A DNA stretch of 5,585 nt from Nitrospinaceae bacterium (GTDB lineage Bacteria; Nitrospinota; Nitrospinia; Nitrospinales; Nitrospinaceae): positions 1 to 5,585 of the forward strand of contig JAJDAX010000132.1 in NCBI GenBank assembly GCA_029261615.1, in the 5' to 3' direction. Within the stretch, counting starts at the first letter, position 1, and each line of letters begins with the position of its first letter. The translations under genes and the position numbers were made by a program. Shown one piece after another: positions 1 to 5,585 of this stretch. The notes under the pieces were generated by a model. It did not search any database and had not been told where the DNA came from. It was given only the letters and a program-made list of their open reading frames with translations.

Positions 1-1
1 A

Positions 2-523
2 TCGGGTTCCTTCGACGAACCGGATAGTGCGGATGATTTCGATCTCGATTTATCCGATGCTGATGGGGATACCAACATGATGGCTGACTCTGCTACAGAG
101 ACCGAGCCTGAAGTCCCTGTCGAAGACACGCTTGACTTTGACTTGGGAACAGGCGAATTCAGCGATGTCGACGTAGATGGCATGGGCATCGACTTGGAAA
201 TACCTGAGGAAACACCGGGCCTGGACTTGGATCTGGATGAAGATCCCGCGCCTGTTGTAGATTTGGATCTTGGTGATGATGAAGTGGCCCCTGAAATAAG
301 CCTGGATGATGAACCTGAAGTAGGTCTCGATCTTGGAGACGATGCCGGTTTAGAAGATACAGGACCAGAACTCGACCTGGATCTGGACCTTGACCTTGAT
401 TTAGGTGGCGAAGAAGATACAGTTCCTGCTCCTGAAACAAGTGCCTCAGCTGATGATAGCCTGGACCTCGATATTGAAGGCCTGGAACTCGATTTGGACC
501 TTGGAACAGACGACGACAAGTAA
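2..523 (+). CDS. Partial, highly acidic Asp-Leu repeat protein (C-terminal end only), function unknown
   Basis: The reading frame is open from the left edge, so the N-terminus lies outside the window; the ATG pair near base 77 is probably internal. The visible 173 residues hold about 46 Asp and 21 Glu, and a single basic residue, the final Lys. There is no Cys, Trp, Tyr or His. The sequence is built from short alternating Asp-Leu runs (for example LDLDLDLDLDLG at visible residues 124-135) separated by Pro/Glu-rich linkers, with a recurring LDLGDD unit. I see no membrane segment and no globular domain. Such tails are usually low-complexity regions of larger proteins; the acidic middle part of FimV-like pilus/polarity proteins is one look-alike. 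However, this protein ends in the acidic tract, without the TPR-like C-terminal domain expected of FimV, so I do not assign it. It ends at TAA 521-523 with no convincing terminator after it. Confidence 0.8.
   Translation, partial: SGSFDEPDSADDFDLDLSDADGDTNMMADSATETEPEVPVEDTLDFDLGTGEFSDVDVDGMGIDLEIPEETPGLDLDLDEDPAPVVDLDLGDDEVAPEISLDDEPEVGLDLGDDAGLEDTGPELDLDLDLDLDLGGEEDTVPAPETSASADDSLDLDIEGLELDLDLGTDDDK
221..505 (+). repeat. Degenerate Asp-Leu coding repeats
   Basis: Repeated short units encode LDLD and LDLGDD blocks. The longest uninterrupted run is at 371-406, six Leu-Asp/Leu-Gly pairs. Codons vary between copies (ctc/ctg/ctt/tta for Leu, gac/gat for Asp). The repeat is therefore conserved at protein level more than at DNA level, which points to selection on the acidic alternating pattern rather than a recent slippage expansion. 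Confidence 0.75.
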
Positions 524-603
524 TTCCTCCCCCCCTCATTCAAAATTTCCGAAACGCCAGCACGGTTTTTGCTTCTTATACTATAAATTCAATAGATTTT
601 TGG

Positions 604-624
604 CCTGTTTTTTTATATAACAGG
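604..624. other. Small AT-rich hairpin in the 524-703 gap
   Basis: CCTGTT at 604-609 can pair with AACAGG at 619-624 across a 9-base loop. No T-run follows on the + strand, so it is not a standard intrinsic terminator for the acidic-tail gene. The stem is weak (6 pairs, 3 of them GC), and it may have no function. Confidence 0.25.
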
Positions 625-647
625 ACGATAATCGAACCAGAATCTCA

Positions 648-666
648 ACCCTCCCAATGGGGCGGT
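648..666 (+). promoter_or_regulatory. GC-rich imperfect hairpin upstream of the RDD gene
   Basis: ACCCTCCC (648-655) pairs with GGGGCGGT (659-666) around an AAT loop. This gives seven pairs, one of them T-G, and one C-C mismatch. It lies about 37 bases before the ATG at 704, with no strong T-run after it. It could be a leader structure of the RDD-protein mRNA, a weak terminator of the upstream gene, or chance. Confidence 0.25.
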
Positions 667-703
667 GGTTTGTACTTCTCGGCCTTGAGCCTGTTAAAAT
701 AAA

Positions 704-1225
704 ATGACTGCCCCCGGCTCCAATCAAATTTCCTGTATGGAACTGGCTGGCTTTGGGCGCCGATATTTAGCTTTTGCGCTCGATGCCCTGTTTCTGGAAG
801 TACTGGGAGTGCTAATATGTTCTCCCCTCGCAGGGGCCTTTCGGGGGGATCGGGTTATCGTTTCCGTAGATACTGCCGCAGGTTCAACGCCCGATATTTT
901 TCCAGCCTTGGTCCTGGGTTACCTTGGAATTGGAGCCGCCCTCTGGTCTCTTTATTTTGCCTGTTTTCACGGCTTCGCCGACCGGACACCTGGGAAAGCC
1001 CTGCTCGGACTTAGGGTATGTCATCTGAACGGGGCTGCAGTCACACCCACCATTGCACTGGCAAGGTTCTGGGCAAGTCTGCTATTTGGCACCCTCACCC
1101 TTGGACTGTCTTACTCCTGGGCCTCATGGGACTGCTGGCGGCAAGGCTGGCACGATAAGTTTTTTGATACGGTGGTGATCCGCGAAATCACCCCGAAACC
1201 AGAAAAATCGGCTCAGCGAGCTTAA
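704..1225 (+). CDS. RDD-family small integral membrane protein
   Basis: The 173-residue product has the RDD-family layout. The N-terminal helix carries the conserved Arg and Asp (R20 and D27 in GRRYLAFALD). A second hydrophobic segment spans about residues 65-90. The family hallmark TPGKALLGLRV is at 95-105, a third hydrophobic segment with R121 spans about 115-140, and the closing GWHDK is at 148-152. Family members sit in the cytoplasmic membrane; most have no proven role, and some are linked to ion or solute transport. An in-frame TAA at 695-697 limits the start to ATG 704 or ATG 737, which would begin at M12. Neither has a recognisable Shine-Dalgarno sequence, so the start is uncertain by 11 residues. 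The C-terminal tail after about residue 160 is charged and probably cytoplasmic. The gene ends 67 bases before the aminotransferase; co-transcription is possible, but there is no functional link I can see. Confidence 0.88.
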   Translation: MTAPGSNQISCMELAGFGRRYLAFALDALFLEVLGVLICSPLAGAFRGDRVIVSVDTAAGSTPDIFPALVLGYLGIGAALWSLYFACFHGFADRTPGKALLGLRVCHLNGAAVTPTIALARFWASLLFGTLTLGLSYSWASWDCWRQGWHDKFFDTVVIREITPKPEKSAQRA

Positions 1226-1292
1226 TAAAATAATAAACCTTGGGAAAAAACTCCCGAACACTAATAAACAACACACACAGGAATCTGCTCTC

Positions 1293-2438
1293 ATGAAAAA
1301 GACGTATCTATTGGCACCTGGGCCAACCCCCGTTCCCGAAAAAGTCAACCTCGCCATGGCAACACCCATGATTCACCATCGGACTCCGCAATTCAGCAAA
1401 ATATTCGCTGAAGCGGCCGAAGATGCCAAATACCTTTTCCAGACCAAACAGGATGTGATGATTCTTGCTTCGACTGGAACAGGCGGCATGGAAGGCTGTA
1501 TCACCAATCTGTTTTCACCTGGTGATAAAGTGCTGGTCGTTAACGGCGGCAAGTTTGGCGAACGTTGGGGAAAAATTTCAGAAACTTACGGCCTGATTCC
1601 TGTCTGGCACAAAGTCGAATGGGGACAAGCTGTCAAACCAGCCGATCTGAAAGCCGTTCTGGATAAGGAACCCGATATAAAGGGCATCCTTGTGCAAGCC
1701 AGCGAAACTTCCACAACGGTTGCACACCCCATCGAAGAAATTTCAAAGCTGACTCGCGACCGGGACGATATACTTCTGATTGTGGATGGTATCACCGCTG
1801 TAGGCGTCTACAATTTGCCTATGGACGAGTGGGGAATTGACGCTGTCATCACAGGATCACAAAAAGCTTTGCAATTACCACCGGGTCTTGCCCTGGTTGC
1901 TTTGAGCGAAAAGGCCTGGAAAGCAAACGAGTCTTCCAAATGCCCGCGCTTTTATTTTGATTTCAAAAAGGAACGCAAAAACCTGGCAAACCAAACCACC
2001 GCCTACACTCCGGCAGTTTCTCTGGTCACCGGATTACGCAGCGTCTTGCAGAGCATGCGGGAAGAAGGGATTGAGAATGTCCATAAACGACACAACCGCC
2101 TGGCACGAGCCACGCGCGCTGCAGTCAAGGCGTTAGGACTGAGCCCGGTTGCTCCGGACGCGCCCGCAGATTCCGCTACCGGCCTGTTTGTTCCTGAAAG
2201 TGTGGATGGAGGCAAACTGGTCAAAAGTCTACGTGATGACTTTGGTGTCACCCTCGCCGGTGGACAGGACGATTGGAAAGGCAAGGTAGTTCGCATCGCC
2301 CATCTCGGGTATGTCGACACCTTTGACACCATTCTGGCTATTGCCGCATTGGAAATGGCGCTCAAAAAATTCGGCCACGATGTTGTCTTGGGTAAGGGCG
2401 TAGCGGCTGCACAGGAAATCCTGTTAGAAGCCTATTAA
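1293..2438 (+). CDS. PLP-dependent class V aminotransferase, alanine/serine-glyoxylate (serine-pyruvate) type
   Basis: This 381-residue protein has the usual family length and starts with the typical LLAPGPTPVP segment. Key parts are visible. STGTGGMEG (60-68) forms the phosphate/cofactor loop. D165 in VDGITAVG is the Asp that contacts the pyridine nitrogen. K191 in TGSQKALQLPPGL is the Schiff-base lysine, and R334 in VRIAHLGY is the likely substrate-carboxylate Arg. Relatives use alanine or serine as amino donor with glyoxylate, pyruvate or hydroxypyruvate. The next gene, serA, makes phosphohydroxypyruvate, so a role as phosphoserine aminotransferase is plausible (inference). Close homologues in cyanobacteria carry the misleading name 'soluble hydrogenase subunit'; nothing here suggests hydrogenase activity. 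The start is supported by AGGA at 1279-1282, ten bases before the ATG. The protein is cytoplasmic, with no signal peptide. Confidence 0.93.
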   Translation: MKKTYLLAPGPTPVPEKVNLAMATPMIHHRTPQFSKIFAEAAEDAKYLFQTKQDVMILASTGTGGMEGCITNLFSPGDKVLVVNGGKFGERWGKISETYGLIPVWHKVEWGQAVKPADLKAVLDKEPDIKGILVQASETSTTVAHPIEEISKLTRDRDDILLIVDGITAVGVYNLPMDEWGIDAVITGSQKALQLPPGLALVALSEKAWKANESSKCPRFYFDFKKERKNLANQTTAYTPAVSLVTGLRSVLQSMREEGIENVHKRHNRLARATRAAVKALGLSPVAPDAPADSATGLFVPESVDGGKLVKSLRDDFGVTLAGGQDDWKGKVVRIAHLGYVDTFDTILAIAALEMALKKFGHDVVLGKGVAAAQEILLEAY

Positions 2439-2473
2439 AAAAACTGAGAAAAATTAGTCCGATAGAAACTGAA

Positions 2474-2488
2474 CGGGCCCGATGCCCG
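2474..2488 (+). promoter_or_regulatory. Perfect GC hairpin in the serA leader
   Basis: CGGGC (2474-2478) and GCCCG (2484-2488) form a five-pair all-GC stem with a five-base loop, CCGAT. It lies seven bases before the GGAG ribosome-binding site of serA (2496-2499). There is no T-run behind it, so it is a poor terminator. It could tune translation or mRNA processing between the aminotransferase and serA, or be chance. Confidence 0.3.
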
Positions 2489-2508
2489 CAACTTTGGAGA
2501 ATGAGTGA

Positions 2509-4089
2509 ATGAAAGTATTGGTGAGCGACAACCTGTCCCCGGTCGGGGTGGAGATTCTGAAAAAAGCGGGAGGCATTGAGGTTGATGTCAAAACCGGACT
2601 GTCAAAGGAGGAACTGATTGCGATCATTCCGGAATACGATGGGTTGGTCGTCCGAAGCGCGACGAAAGTCACCGCTGATGTTATCGAAGCCAGCGACAAG
2701 CTCAAGGTCATTGGCCGAGCGGGGGTTGGGGTCGACAACATCGATCTGGATGCAGCTGGCAAAAAGGGCATCATCGTAATGAATGCACCTGATGGCAATA
2801 CCATCACTACCGGTGAGCACGCAATGGCCCTAATGCTCAGCATGTCGCGCAACGTTCCGACTGCCATGTGGTCGCTCAAGCATGACAAGAAGTGGTCACC
2901 CAAAACTTTTATGGGTGTCGAATTGTTTCAGAAAACCCTCGGGGTTGTCGGCCTCGGCCGCATTGGTGCAGTCGTCGCCGAACGCGCCAAGGGTTTTGGT
3001 ATGAAGATCCTCGGATTCGATCCCTTTATAAACAAGGAACGTGCTGACAAACTGGGAGTGGAACTGGTCGACCTCAACGATTTGCTCAAGCGTTCTGATT
3101 TTATCTCCCTGCACACCCCAAAGATGGATGGGGGCAAGGCGCTACTCGGTAAAGAACAGTTTGATATGATGAAACCCGGTGTACGTATCGTCAACTGTGC
3201 CCGGGGGCCACTCATCGATTCCGATGCCTTGATTGAGGCGATCAAGGAAAAGAAAGTCGCGCAGGCGGCACTGGACGTTTACGAAAAAGAACCACTGGAT
3301 CCAAACAGCCCCTTGCTCAGTGTTGATGAAATCATCTGTACCCCTCACCTTGGTGCTTCTACTGAAGAGGCACAGGAAAAAGTTGCAGTCGCAGTATGTG
3401 ATCAGTTAATCGATTTCCTCAAGTTCGGTAACATCCGGAATGCGGTTAACATGCCCTCGATTGACGAAGAAACCCTCAAACAGATCGGACCGTTTCTGGG
3501 GTTGGCCGAAGATCTTGGAAAGATCGTCTCCCAGCTTATTGATGGCGGCGTGACCAAAGTAAAAATCCAGTACAGCGGGGAAGTGGCGGATATGAACGTT
3601 CAGCCCATTTCCATCTCAGTGCTAAAGGGCCTGTTCGAAAGCAGCATCGAAGGGGTCAACATGGTCAACGCACCCTTCCTTGCCAAGGAGCGCGGGGTTC
3701 AGGTTGAGGAAACCAAAAGCAACGAAATCAAGGATTACACAAACGTGATTGAAGTGACTGCTGAAACTAAAGAAAGCACCTGGACCGTTGCAGGAAGTAT
3801 TTTCGGCAAAGGAGACTCTCGGATAGTCAAGGTAGACGACACCAGTTTCGAAGCGATAATCACCAAGCACATGCTGGTTCTGAAAAACAAGGATGTCCCG
3901 GGCGTGGTCGGGAACCTTGGTTCAGCCCTTGGCCAAAACAAAATAAACATAGCGGGCTTCCACCTGGGCCGTTTGGAAACCGGAGATGCTATCTCGGTAA
4001 TCAACATCGACACCCCGCCAACGTCTGAGACTCTGAGGCAATTGCGCGAAACCCCCAATATTCTTGAGGTGTACTCAGTCGTTTTATAA
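2509..4089 (+). CDS. serA: D-3-phosphoglycerate dehydrogenase, long form with ACT domain
   Basis: It oxidises 3-phosphoglycerate to 3-phosphohydroxypyruvate with NAD, the first step of phosphorylated serine synthesis, in the cytoplasm. The 526 residues match the long (type I) enzymes. The substrate-binding half is at about 1-100 and 285-315, with RSATKV at 49-54 and GRAGVGVDNID at 69-79. The Rossmann domain is at about 101-284, with GLGRIG at 148-153 and D171 in GFDPF as the NAD-ribose ligand. Catalytic R232 (CARG), E261 (EKEPL) and H280 (TPHLGAST) are all present. An intervening regulatory domain follows at about 320-445, and a C-terminal ACT domain at about 454-526 (VPGVVG, NKINIAGFHLGR). 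The ACT domain suggests feedback by serine, though the serine-contact residues differ in part from E. coli SerA, so this is inferred. GGAG at 2496-2499 supports the ATG at 2509. The aminotransferase lies 70 bases upstream, probably in the same operon; a strong terminator follows. Confidence 0.97.
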   Translation: MKVLVSDNLSPVGVEILKKAGGIEVDVKTGLSKEELIAIIPEYDGLVVRSATKVTADVIEASDKLKVIGRAGVGVDNIDLDAAGKKGIIVMNAPDGNTITTGEHAMALMLSMSRNVPTAMWSLKHDKKWSPKTFMGVELFQKTLGVVGLGRIGAVVAERAKGFGMKILGFDPFINKERADKLGVELVDLNDLLKRSDFISLHTPKMDGGKALLGKEQFDMMKPGVRIVNCARGPLIDSDALIEAIKEKKVAQAALDVYEKEPLDPNSPLLSVDEIICTPHLGASTEEAQEKVAVAVCDQLIDFLKFGNIRNAVNMPSIDEETLKQIGPFLGLAEDLGKIVSQLIDGGVTKVKIQYSGEVADMNVQPISISVLKGLFESSIEGVNMVNAPFLAKERGVQVEETKSNEIKDYTNVIEVTAETKESTWTVAGSIFGKGDSRIVKVDDTSFEAIITKHMLVLKNKDVPGVVGNLGSALGQNKINIAGFHLGRLETGDAISVINIDTPPTSETLRQLRETPNILEVYSVVL

Positions 4090-4110
4090 AATTTGCACAG
4101 AACCAAAAGA

Positions 4111-4142
4111 AAAAGCCCCGTCGGTTTTCCGACGGGGCTTTT
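4111..4142. terminator. Bidirectional intrinsic terminator between convergent genes
   Basis: A 14-pair perfect stem (4111-4124 with 4129-4142) closes on a TTTT loop; its core is GCCCCGTCGG/CCGACGGGGC. On the + strand it runs into TTTTTTT at 4139-4145, and on the - strand the A-rich stretch 4106-4114 becomes a T-rich tail. It lies 22 bases after the serA stop and 18 bases after the stop of the minus-strand parvulin gene, so it can end both transcripts. Confidence 0.95.
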
Positions 4143-4159
4143 TTTATGACCTGTAAAAT

Positions 4160-4750
4160 TTATTCTGATTTTTCTTCAGCGCCTTCAGCCGCCTCTTCCT
4201 TTTTTGCCGGAGGCTCATATGTTTGTCCGAATACCTGAGCGATTACCTTCTGGATCGGCTGTTCCCCCAGGATATTATAGACCGCGTTGGCAGACTTGAA
4301 ATGTGGACTGGTGAACAGACTCATCACTTTCTTACTGGAATAACCCAGCATCATAAATTCATGGGCATAATTCTCGGCCACCAGGATCAATGTTTTTTCG
4401 TCGGCATCTTCATCACCAGTCGGAGGTCCGGAATCCGGGTCAATATCGTCTTTAATCTCATAAATGTAAATCACATGCCAGCCAAATTCAGTTTTGATGG
4501 GGCCCACGATATCGCCTTCTTGAGCGGAAAACGCTGCCACTTCAAAAGGACGTACCATCGAGCCTTTGCCAAACCAGCCGAGGTCACCTCCGCGTTTTTT
4601 GGACGGACATTCACTGTGTTCTTCGGCAACTTTGGCGAAATCCTCTCCGCCATCAACTATGCGGGCTTTTAATTCTTCCGCTTTATCCTTGTCGGCCACC
4701 AGAATATGCCGGGCCTGGATTTTTTTTACACGCTTTTCACCCACACTCAT
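4160..4750 (-). CDS. Cytoplasmic parvulin-type (PpiC-like) peptidyl-prolyl cis-trans isomerase with a C-terminal extension
   Basis: It catalyses cis-trans isomerisation of Xaa-Pro bonds. Residues about 11-98 form one parvulin domain close in pattern to E. coli PpiC. ARHILV is followed by GEDFAKVAEEHSECPS, KRGGDLGWFGKGSMV, PFEVAAFS and FGWHVIYI. The active-site positions H15, C48, M66, F69 and H92 are all present. There is no signal peptide or lipobox, so unlike SurA or PrsA it should act in the cytoplasm. An acidic linker (about 101-118) leads to a helical-looking module at about 119-176, with MMLGYSSKKVMSLF, SPHF and YNILGE, that is not part of the parvulin fold and that I cannot name. The tail (about 180-196) is Glu/Ala/Lys-rich and disordered-looking. 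The start is supported by AGGA, which reads as TCCT at 4759-4762 on the + strand, eight bases from the ATG. At 196 residues it is twice the size of single-domain PpiC. Confidence 0.92.
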   Translation of the reverse strand: MSVGEKRVKKIQARHILVADKDKAEELKARIVDGGEDFAKVAEEHSECPSKKRGGDLGWFGKGSMVRPFEVAAFSAQEGDIVGPIKTEFGWHVIYIYEIKDDIDPDSGPPTGDEDADEKTLILVAENYAHEFMMLGYSSKKVMSLFTSPHFKSANAVYNILGEQPIQKVIAQVFGQTYEPPAKKEEAAEGAEEKSE

Positions 4751-4785
4751 GGCGTTCTTCCTTTATTTTGAGGCCGGAGACGCCC

Positions 4786-4824
4786 ATTAAAAACCGGGTC
4801 GCGACCTAAACTTGAATTTAATTC
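4786..4824 (-). promoter_or_regulatory. Possible promoter/operator region for the parvulin gene, with two palindromes
   Basis: The 92-base gap between the two minus-strand genes holds a perfect 10-base palindrome GGTCGCGACC at 4797-4806 and an 11-base one, GAATTTAATTC, at 4814-4824. On the - strand TTTAAT (4786-4791) resembles a -10 box, and the first palindrome would sit just upstream, in the spacer where repressors often bind. No good -35 box is visible at the right distance, so this is weak. Confidence 0.25.
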
Positions 4825-4842
4825 TGATGTTAAATACTTACG

Positions 4843-5585
4843 TCAGTTTACCTGAACATCTGTTGACTGGGACTCCTGCAACATTTCCCCTATCTTCTTG
4901 GCTTCTTTGTAACGTTTTTTTAGAACATTAAATAAATTGGGGATGAACCGGTTGAGCGCCACCAACATTTCAGCCTGTTCTGGGCTGAGCTTGGCATCTT
5001 CATCTGCACGCTTGTTTTCTTTAAAATAATAAGTGTAATGAAAAATTGGCGGCAATTTTTCCTCATTCGGGTCCAGCTTGTAGAAAGTCAGTCGCACATT
5101 CCGATTCGCCCTTTCCGGGTCTAAATTGTAGGCATCCTCGGCAAAATATTTCTGATCCTCGAAAGAAAAGTCGAGCAGTTGATTGTTCTTGGGCGCAAGT
5201 TCCATGTAGTTGACGAATCGTTTTGTGTCAAACACCAGGTAGGAATAGGGCTCCTTTTCACCATAAGCCTTGGCTTCCAGATAGCGCTGTTTGAACAACA
5301 CCAGCAGCTCTTCCGCCATTTCTTTGATAAAATTATCCGCAATTTTTGTCTGGGTTTCTGTCAGCTTTTTTTGATTGGGAACAACACTGCGGGTCCGGTT
5401 GAAATTAAAAACAAATGAAATCCTTTGCTCAGGGTTTTCCTGATCGCGAAAGGACAACACTGCGGACTGGTTATCGTTAAATGGATTGGTGTCGTAATAA
5501 TCTTCAAGGATGTACCGGTTCTTGTAATTCTCTTCTTCAAACCGGTAAGTCAGAATGGTGTTCTGGCTTTCCTGTTGATTGATCA
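4843..5585 (-). CDS. Partial hypothetical protein with two tandem copies of an unrecognised domain
   Basis: The frame stays open to the right edge, so the N-terminus is outside the window; the GTG at 5458-5460 is an internal Val, not a start. The visible 246 residues are charged and rich in Tyr, Phe, Asn and Glu, with no membrane segment. I do not recognise a family. The chain is an internal duplication. Residues about 10-109 and 135-233 follow the same plan: an aromatic/acidic segment (YRFEEEN / FSFEDQ), then RYILEDYY / KYFAEDAY, beta-like strands (AVLSF, FVFNF / VRLTF, HYTYYF), and a long helix ending LFKQRYLEAKAYGE / VLKKRYKEAKKIGE. The copies are offset by 122-124 residues. The protein ends in a polar Gln/Ser-rich tail and TGA. 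It lies 92 bases upstream of the parvulin gene, in the same direction, and may share a transcript with it. Confidence 0.75.
   Translation of the reverse strand, partial: INQQESQNTILTYRFEEENYKNRYILEDYYDTNPFNDNQSAVLSFRDQENPEQRISFVFNFNRTRSVVPNQKKLTETQTKIADNFIKEMAEELLVLFKQRYLEAKAYGEKEPYSYLVFDTKRFVNYMELAPKNNQLLDFSFEDQKYFAEDAYNLDPERANRNVRLTFYKLDPNEEKLPPIFHYTYYFKENKRADEDAKLSPEQAEMLVALNRFIPNLFNVLKKRYKEAKKIGEMLQESQSTDVQVN
4885..5181 (-). repeat. Second copy of the duplicated domain in the hypothetical protein
   Basis: This segment encodes visible residues about 135-233, from LLDFSFEDQ to KKIGE. It follows the first copy after a linker of about 25 residues (KEPYSYLVFDTK and on) and lacks about four residues near its start relative to the first copy. 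Confidence 0.65.
5257..5556 (-). repeat. First copy of the duplicated domain in the hypothetical protein
   Basis: This segment encodes visible residues about 10-109, from YRFEEEN to KAYGE. It matches the second copy at protein level across Y..ED.Y, a following P and N, V/L.F strands, and the terminal RY.EAK..GE helix. The match is diverged (by eye about a quarter of positions identical), so the duplication is old. Confidence 0.65.

Noticed and set aside
221..505. Repeats near the left edge as a possible CRISPR or satellite array
   Set aside because: The units are short, degenerate, in-frame and without unique spacers; they are explained by the Asp-Leu coding pattern.
159..539. A 126-residue minus-strand open frame rich in His, Pro, Arg and Gln
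   Set aside because: It is the mirror of the acidic Asp-Leu repeats on the other strand: repeated gat/gac and ctg/ctc codons avoid stops in reverse. It has no ribosome-binding site and no recognisable domain.
405..620. A 71-residue + strand open frame overlapping the 3' end of the acidic gene
   Set aside because: It is out of frame with the strongly patterned acidic coding sequence for half its length, then reads AT-rich intergenic DNA; no ribosome-binding site.
1240..1267. Promoter-like TTGGGA and TAATAA spaced by 16 bases before the aminotransferase
   Set aside because: Only four and three of six bases match the standard boxes, in an AT-rich gap where such matches are expected by chance.
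1293..2438. Annotation of the aminotransferase as a soluble hydrogenase subunit
   Set aside because: That name is a historical mislabel for close relatives. The PLP lysine and cofactor-binding residues are present, and there is no metal-binding Cys pattern.
2501..2512. A three-codon frame (ATG AGT GAA TGA) whose stop overlaps the serA start
   Set aside because: The GGAG is only one base from this ATG, too close for initiation, and the same GGAG is at a good distance for the serA ATG. Chance is enough.
4223..4672. A 149-residue + strand open frame opposite the parvulin gene
   Set aside because: It is antisense to a protein with intact parvulin motifs and active-site residues, and it lacks a ribosome-binding site and any family pattern.

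Overview
The window looks like an ordinary chromosomal stretch of a Gram-negative-type bacterium with balanced base composition and tightly packed genes. The pairing of a class V aminotransferase with a long, ACT-containing SerA, together with the general protein style, reminds me of Nitrospinota or deltaproteobacterial-type genomes. That is an impression from memory and cannot be proven without a search. I see no mobile element, CRISPR array, rRNA or tRNA.

Layout: (1) Bases 2-523, + strand: the 3' end of a gene whose visible product is an extremely acidic Asp-Leu repeat tail. (2) Bases 524-703: a gene-free gap with two imperfect hairpins. (3) Bases 704-1225, +: a small RDD-family membrane protein. 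(4) Bases 1293-2438, +: a PLP-dependent class V aminotransferase of the alanine/serine-glyoxylate type. (5) Bases 2509-4089, +: serA, D-3-phosphoglycerate dehydrogenase, 70 bases downstream of the aminotransferase. (6) Bases 4111-4142: a strong symmetric hairpin that can terminate transcription from both directions. (7) Bases 4160-4750, - strand: a cytoplasmic parvulin-type peptidyl-prolyl isomerase with an unusual C-terminal extension. (8) Bases 4843-5585, -: the 3' part of a gene of unknown function whose product contains two diverged copies of a domain of about 100 residues.

The clearest functional unit is aminotransferase plus serA. SerA makes 3-phosphohydroxypyruvate, and the neighbouring aminotransferase could supply the next, transaminating step of serine synthesis, or else serve serine/glyoxylate exchange. 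The two minus-strand genes converge on serA and may be co-transcribed; nothing in the window gives them a shared pathway.

I did not find a clearly new multi-gene system. The items most worth a second look are the internal duplication in the unknown protein at the right edge, the uncharacterised C-terminal module on the parvulin, and the possible role of the aminotransferase as a substitute for SerC.
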